From assembly GCA_947501265.1 (NCBI GenBank), contig CANMVY010000005.1:1-64000 (forward strand): 64,000 nucleotides of DNA. The letters run 5' to 3'. Origin of the DNA: Bacteroidota bacterium (GTDB lineage: Bacteria > Bacteroidota > Bacteroidia > UBA7662 > CANHCV01). The position numbers and the translations under genes are program-made. Below, in pieces: positions 60,097 to 64,000 of the stretch. Positions within the stretch are counted from its first letter, which is position 1. Every line of letters starts with the position of its first letter. The notes beneath the pieces are model-generated. The model saw only the letters and a program-made list of their open reading frames with translations. It made no database searches and had not been told where the DNA came from.

Positions 60097-61139
60097 AAAC
60101 TAAAGAACAAAGTTCGGTAAAAATGGATGAGATAAAAGGGATAATATACCCAACTTTGAAACGGGACGAGTGCAGTCTTTCGGTTGAGATTAATCATGAA
60201 ACTGATCCAACCCAGCACAAAAAAGACGATGTTCCACCACCAAAAATGACTGAAGCACAGGGCAATGGGGAAAATTAAAGCGGTGGTAAGGTGAGCGAAA
60301 GCGCCAAAATATCCTCCCAAAAGATGTGTAACATTTTTGGAAAATCCTTGCCGAGCTTCTGCGCTTCCTTGGTACATGAAGGTTGAAATTCGAGGATCTG
60401 AAAAATATAGGATGGTTTTTCCGCCCAATCTTTTGGTCCATTGGGCCACTTTGATATCTTCAATAATTTCGGAAGTGACCTTGTTCCAAAGGTGGTGTTT
60501 TTGCAGAAATTCGGTTCGGAACAGCAAGACTTGTCCGTTTGCTGCGGCGAATCTCCACCATTTTTGATGGGTAATCCATCGAAGCGGCAAGTGGGAAAGC
60601 AGCAAATGAAACATCAACGGAACCACCAATTCTTCTCCTAAAAACCGGAACCGTTGAAAAGGAAAAACAGAAAGTAAATCGGATTGGTCGTTGCTGGCCG
60701 CATCAATCAAATCCCGAAATGCTTGGGGCTTGATTCGAACATCTACATCCATAAAAAGGGCGTATTGCGTTGTGATGTGAGGGCTTAGGGTTGCGCAGGC
60801 CATTGGTTTTCCAAAATGAAGAGGCGGAAGCGGGGGGGAGGAAAAAACAGCAACATTGGGTCTATTTTGTGCAAATTCTTGAAGAAGTTGAAGCGACGAA
60901 TCGGTGCTGTTGTCGTCGCAAAACAACACGGGACCCGAAAAGCCGCTGTTGGTTAAGTCATGAAAAAAAGATGCTAAGCGGCTTTCTTCATTCCGAATAG
61001 GGATGCATAAAGACAAGGTGGGCAAGTCTTTTTCTTCGGTATGATGGGGAAGAAAAGAGGGGAAAAAGGAATTCATGACCGATACCCCAAACCGAACGAT
61101 GGAGTACCACGCAACCGCAATGAGCATGATCAAATCCAT
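60042..61139 (-). CDS. Family 2 glycosyltransferase of the carotenoid cluster (CruC-like)
   Basis: The 365-aa protein has one N-terminal helix, a GT2 domain and three C-terminal helices. GT2 motifs: LSLCIPIRNEESRLASF, VLFCDDNSTDSS, the metal-binding ALFMDVDVRI, an IIEDIKVAQWTKRLGG segment with the catalytic aspartate, and the QGSAEARQGFSKN stretch. By position it should glycosylate the 1'-hydroxyl made by CruF, as CruC does in green sulfur bacteria and homologues do in carotenoid glycoside producers. The start at 61139 is chosen since it overlaps the preceding gene by 10 nt. Confidence 0.82.
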   Translation of the reverse strand: MDLIMLIAVAWYSIVRFGVSVMNSFFPSFLPHHTEEKDLPTLSLCIPIRNEESRLASFFHDLTNSGFSGPVLFCDDNSTDSSLQLLQEFAQNRPNVAVFSSPPLPPLHFGKPMACATLSPHITTQYALFMDVDVRIKPQAFRDLIDAASNDQSDLLSVFPFQRFRFLGEELVVPLMFHLLLSHLPLRWITHQKWWRFAAANGQVLLFRTEFLQKHHLWNKVTSEIIEDIKVAQWTKRLGGKTILYFSDPRISTFMYQGSAEARQGFSKNVTHLLGGYFGAFAHLTTALIFPIALCFSHFWWWNIVFFVLGWISFMINLNRKTALVPFQSWVYYPFYLIHFYRTLFFSLWNTTRKTNTWKNRIMPG

Positions 61140-61741
61140 TGTTGTTTTTGTTGCTCGATGCAACTTTGGTGAAACGCATTCCATTCTGCTTCAGCTTCTT
61201 GTGGAGTTCGTGCTGTTAGGGGTTGGAGGTAGATGTGGCATTGGGCCCGAATGGAAGCGGTCATGGAATAGTGAATGGAGAGGGCCCAAATTTCGGCTTG
61301 AGTTGGTAGGTGTTCAATGATATAATCGATTCCTCTCTCGAGGTGAAGCGGAGCAACGAATTGACTTTCCAATCTACCTTGGGGAAAGACGAGCACACTG
61401 TTGGGTTTTTCTAGTAACTCAATCGTGTAGTTTAAACTTTCAAAGATGGATTTGTGGTTTTTTCGAATGGAAAAAGCGCCGATAAACCGAAGGAATTTCC
61501 TTTTCTTTAGTTCAGGGAAAAGCATCATGGCAAAGAAAGGCCGTTTCCAAATTTTTTGATGGAGGATGAAAATGAGAATGCCGTCCCACCAACTTTGGTG
61601 ATTACAGATTAAAAGTACAGGACGGTGGGTGGGAAGTTGTTGGGTTGGCCAATGGATGGATGAGAAAAAAAAGGCAGCCAAAAGTTGGAGTATTCCAGAT
61701 AATAGAACTTGTACTCCGCGTTTTGGTTGTGCAGCAATCAT
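61130..61741 (-). CDS. PlsC-like acyltransferase of the carotenoid cluster (CruD-like)
   Basis: This 203-aa protein has the 1-acylglycerol-3-phosphate acyltransferase fold with the catalytic NHQSWWD motif (HX4D, His48 and Asp53) and the FPQGRLESQF block that replaces the usual FPEGT. Inside this cluster it most likely acylates the sugar of the carotenoid glycoside rather than a phospholipid. Start at 61741 overlaps the desaturase stop (ATGA). Confidence 0.82.
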   Translation of the reverse strand: MIAAQPKRGVQVLLSGILQLLAAFFFSSIHWPTQQLPTHRPVLLICNHQSWWDGILIFILHQKIWKRPFFAMMLFPELKKRKFLRFIGAFSIRKNHKSIFESLNYTIELLEKPNSVLVFPQGRLESQFVAPLHLERGIDYIIEHLPTQAEIWALSIHYSMTASIRAQCHIYLQPLTARTPQEAEAEWNAFHQSCIEQQKQQWI

Positions 61742-63231
61742 CAATCCTTATCGAGAATCAAATTTGCTGTGATCTTTGCAGAACTTAAAACCAAAGGAAT
61801 ACCTCCACCGGGGTGAACCGTGCCCCCAACAAAGTACAACCCATTGATGGGCGATTGATTGGTTTGTCGCTTGAACATGGACCAAGCGCCAACGGAACGA
61901 TTTCCATAGATGCTGCCACGGTAGGCGCCGTTGCTTTTTTCCAACGTGTAAGGATCAAGGGAATCCTCGAAAACCAAATGCTCCAAAACATTGATCCCCA
62001 ATCGTTCTTGGATTTTTTGTATGATGAGTTTGCGGAGTTGTTCTCTTTTTTCAAACCAATTGTCCTTCTTGTCTCTCGGCGGAACATTGATCATCACGAA
62101 CCAATTTTCATGGCCCTCTGGAGCATCGGTAGGAACAACTTTGGAAGTGATATTGATGTAAATGGTGGGATCAAGAGGAGCCATATTTTCATGAAAGAGC
62201 TCATCGAACTCTTTTTTGTAATCGGTTGAAAACAAAATATTGTGAACATCCAACTGTGGGAAAGACCCCTTCATTCCCCAATAAAATACAAGGGGAGCGG
62301 AGGACATCGGTTCCTCTTTTCGGTCATCTACAATGTGGGTACTGGCATTGTGAAGCAGCGATTCGTAAGCAGTATGGTTATCGGCATTGCAAATGATAGT
62401 TTGGTATGGCTGTTCCAAGTGGCCAACTTTCAAAGATCGAATGCGACCCTGATGGACATTGATTTTGGTGATTTTTGAGTTGAAGTTGAACTCCACGCCC
62501 AAATCAAGAGCCAATTGTTTTAAGGCTTTTGCAATGCTGTACATCCCTCCCTCAGGTAGAAAAGCGCCTAAATTGTATTCCAAATGAGCTGTTTGCTGAA
62601 GAATCCCAGAGGCTTCGAAAGGACTTGATCCGGAATAAGTTGCCAATCGATCGAACATCTGAATGAGCTTCGGATTTTTTAAATCTGCACTATTTCTTTG
62701 ATGCAAGGATTGGAAAATTTTAAACTGAGGCAGTTTGAAAAAAAGAGGAATATTCTCTAAGGTAAAAATGGAAAAAAAGTTATGAATGGGTTTTTCCAAG
62801 AATGGTTCTTTGGTTTCGTAAAACTGCTTGGACGCTCTTTTCAGCAATTTTGAAATGCTTTCTGAGGGAACTCCAAAAAAATCAGCCCCTTTTTGGGCAA
62901 ACTCTTCGGCATCAGACGGAACCGAAAATTCGGTTTTATCGGCGAAAAAATACTTGGTTACGGGATCCAAACGCTGGTATTGGTAATAGCTTCTTGGATT
63001 TTTTTTCGCTTTCCGAAATAAATCATCCACCAAACCCGGCATGGTAAATAAAGAAGGACCTTTATCAAATCGAAATCCTTGGGCGTGCAATTCGGATAGC
63101 TTTCCACCAACATCGTTTCCTGCCTCATAAACCGTTACACGATTTCCTTTCAGCGCAAGACGGATAGCTACAGCAAGCCCACCAATTCCCGCTCCTACGA
63201 TGCCAATGTTTTTGGATTTAGTTTTTTTCAC
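61741..63231 (-). CDS. Carotenoid desaturase of the CrtI/CrtD family
   Basis: This 496-aa FAD enzyme has the dinucleotide fold IGIVGAGIGGLAVAIRLALKG near the N-terminus, DKGPSLFTMPGLVDDLF, and the C-terminal GLYFVGGTVHPGGGIPLVLSSAK motif typical of the family. It resembles CrtD (1-hydroxycarotenoid 3,4-desaturase) at least as much as CrtI phytoene desaturase, and the neighbouring cruF favours CrtD. The start is a GTG at 63231 that overlaps the lycopene cyclase gene by 14 nt; a longer ATG start at 63270 is possible but would add a cysteine-rich leader. Confidence 0.88.
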   Translation of the reverse strand: MKKTKSKNIGIVGAGIGGLAVAIRLALKGNRVTVYEAGNDVGGKLSELHAQGFRFDKGPSLFTMPGLVDDLFRKAKKNPRSYYQYQRLDPVTKYFFADKTEFSVPSDAEEFAQKGADFFGVPSESISKLLKRASKQFYETKEPFLEKPIHNFFSIFTLENIPLFFKLPQFKIFQSLHQRNSADLKNPKLIQMFDRLATYSGSSPFEASGILQQTAHLEYNLGAFLPEGGMYSIAKALKQLALDLGVEFNFNSKITKINVHQGRIRSLKVGHLEQPYQTIICNADNHTAYESLLHNASTHIVDDRKEEPMSSAPLVFYWGMKGSFPQLDVHNILFSTDYKKEFDELFHENMAPLDPTIYINITSKVVPTDAPEGHENWFVMINVPPRDKKDNWFEKREQLRKLIIQKIQERLGINVLEHLVFEDSLDPYTLEKSNGAYRGSIYGNRSVGAWSMFKRQTNQSPINGLYFVGGTVHPGGGIPLVLSSAKITANLILDKD

Positions 63232-63901
63232 TCGGTTTTTTTCTTTTGAACAATTCGTACAGATACACATTCCATGAAAGTGCTATCAATGAATACGACG
63301 TGTCTTCAATAGGGATGGTCCCAATTCTAATCCCTAAATTTTCGGCATTGTTGTACCAAACAACGGGATAAAAGGTTAAAAAACCATTAACAACCAAGAA
63401 GGGAATCAAATGGATGAGGTAAAGCAACCAGAAACGATTCCAGTTGATAGCTTTCATGAAAAAAAGAACAATGATACTCAGACCTCCCAAACCAAATGAT
63501 AGCAAGGTGTACCATTGGTCGAAAAACCGAATTCCGATGCAAAATAAACCAATTCCGATAATCAATGAAAGGTTATTCCAAAATTTTCCTGGAAATTGAT
63601 AATTAAAAAAAGACAGGAGCTCTGCAATGAAAATACAGCAAAATGGAATAACGATGAAAAATGAAATTTCCTCGATGGGTAAATCCAACCATTTGATTCC
63701 AAGAATGCGCTCGGAATTGAACCCCCAAAATGAATGTTTCGTGAATAGGCTGTCCCATACCACGAATGGGATAGCAACGATGATCCCAGCTTGAAGTGCA
63801 AATTTCCATTTTTTGTAGAAATTTACTCTTCCATCAAACGACAATGCCAAGGGACCAGCCAAGGAAAAAAGCATGATGAACAGGTAAGTAAAGGTTTTCA
63901 A
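63218..63901 (-). CDS. Lycopene beta-cyclase, CrtY_cd heterodimer type
   Basis: The 227-aa membrane protein has six or seven helices and two internally repeated cyclase halves. Each half has the PxE motif: DLPIEEISFFIVIPF near residue 80 and TIPIEDTSYSLIAL near residue 205. The N-terminus has LSFDGRVNFYKKWKF and VVWDSLFT. It closes the beta ring at one or both ends of the carotenoid. Start is TTG at 63901. It leads the visible cluster and is followed, with overlap, by the desaturase. Confidence 0.88.
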   Translation of the reverse strand: MKTFTYLFIMLFSLAGPLALSFDGRVNFYKKWKFALQAGIIVAIPFVVWDSLFTKHSFWGFNSERILGIKWLDLPIEEISFFIVIPFCCIFIAELLSFFNYQFPGKFWNNLSLIIGIGLFCIGIRFFDQWYTLLSFGLGGLSIIVLFFMKAINWNRFWLLYLIHLIPFLVVNGFLTFYPVVWYNNAENLGIRIGTIPIEDTSYSLIALSWNVYLYELFKRKKPSEKN

Positions 63902-63968
63902 AGTGAAAGGGATTTTAAGAATAACCGATCATTTTCTGAACAAGATCCGAATAAAAGTAGGCTGTCTC

Positions 63969-64000
63969 TTATTTTTTTCGCCAAAGAAGCCGGTAAATCT
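63969..64000 (-). CDS. Possible C-terminal end of an upstream gene
   Basis: At the right edge one minus-strand frame ends in IYRLLWRKK and a TAA (63969-63971), a believable protein tail. A second frame stays open to a TGA that overlaps the cyclase TTG (63898-63900). I cannot decide between them from 32-100 bases. By position it could be another carotenoid gene such as phytoene synthase or a hydroxylase. Confidence 0.25.
   Translation of the reverse strand, partial: IYRLLWRKK

Overview
This window looks like chromosomal DNA of a free-living, aerobic, pigmented member of the Bacteroidota, probably close to the Flavobacteriales. Support comes from a SecD-SecF fusion, two DUF6089 proteins, a CrtY_cd-type lycopene cyclase, many secreted Bacteroidota-type orphans, promoters with the TAnnTTTG -7 box, and A-rich rather than Shine-Dalgarno start regions. 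There is no phage, plasmid, insertion sequence, CRISPR array or recognisable defence cassette. Genes are dense, and many neighbours overlap by ATGA.

Layout: 1-1501 (minus) is the start of a complex I operon, nuoA-B-C-D. 1556-4815 holds a small TPR-like membrane protein, a DUF1294 protein, an alkaline phosphatase and der. dnaK (minus) and ftsK (plus) diverge at 6.8-7.0 kb. 7-12.4 kb continues with a LolA-like protein, an aspartate-aminotransferase-like enzyme and a heptose kinase. 12.4-19.8 kb is an envelope block: two DUF6089 paralogues, uppS, bamA, two Skp/OmpH chaperones, murI and a secreted orphan. 19.8-22.7 kb (minus) carries trpS, a deoxynucleoside kinase and kynureninase.

22.8-33.8 kb (plus) has an alpha/beta hydrolase, a four-helix-bundle protein overlapping menB, one tRNA-Arg(CCG), a DUF2911 protein, an M14 peptidase, pepT, glyA, an MscS channel, murQ, a GNAT/FemAB-like protein and a multi-membrane protein. 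A repeat-rich gap (33.8-34.2 kb) ends in a nested palindrome in front of a DUF2851 gene. 34.2-45.8 kb carries an RmlD-like reductase, a helix-hairpin-helix protein, acyl-CoA dehydrogenase, polysaccharide deacetylase, tatD, asparaginase, a RidA/aminomuconate-deaminase-like protein, a hydrolase, DUF4197 and an active/inactive M16 peptidase pair. 45.7-47.9 kb (minus) holds a 16S rRNA m5C methyltransferase and a kynurenine-formamidase-like lipoprotein.

The most accessory-looking part is 47.9-53.9 kb: an MscS-type channel gene broken by one in-frame amber codon, a compositionally mosaic LamG/FISUMP surface protein, a small lipoprotein, a likely gene remnant, REP-like repeats, a CPBP protease, a dus gene and a short secreted orphan. 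secDF, an acyl-CoA reductase, a ferredoxin and xerD follow. The window ends in a minus-strand carotenoid cluster (lycopene cyclase, CrtI/CrtD desaturase, acyltransferase, glycosyltransferase, CruF-like hydratase). Together these suggest an acylated carotenoid glycoside with a cyclised end and a hydrated end.

Three observations stand out. First, TAnnTTTG boxes end exactly 4 nt before the start codon in several genes, which suggests leaderless transcripts. Second, a 45-bp nested inverted repeat sits upstream of the DUF2851 gene. Third, the MscS-type gene is stop-interrupted while its sequence is otherwise intact.
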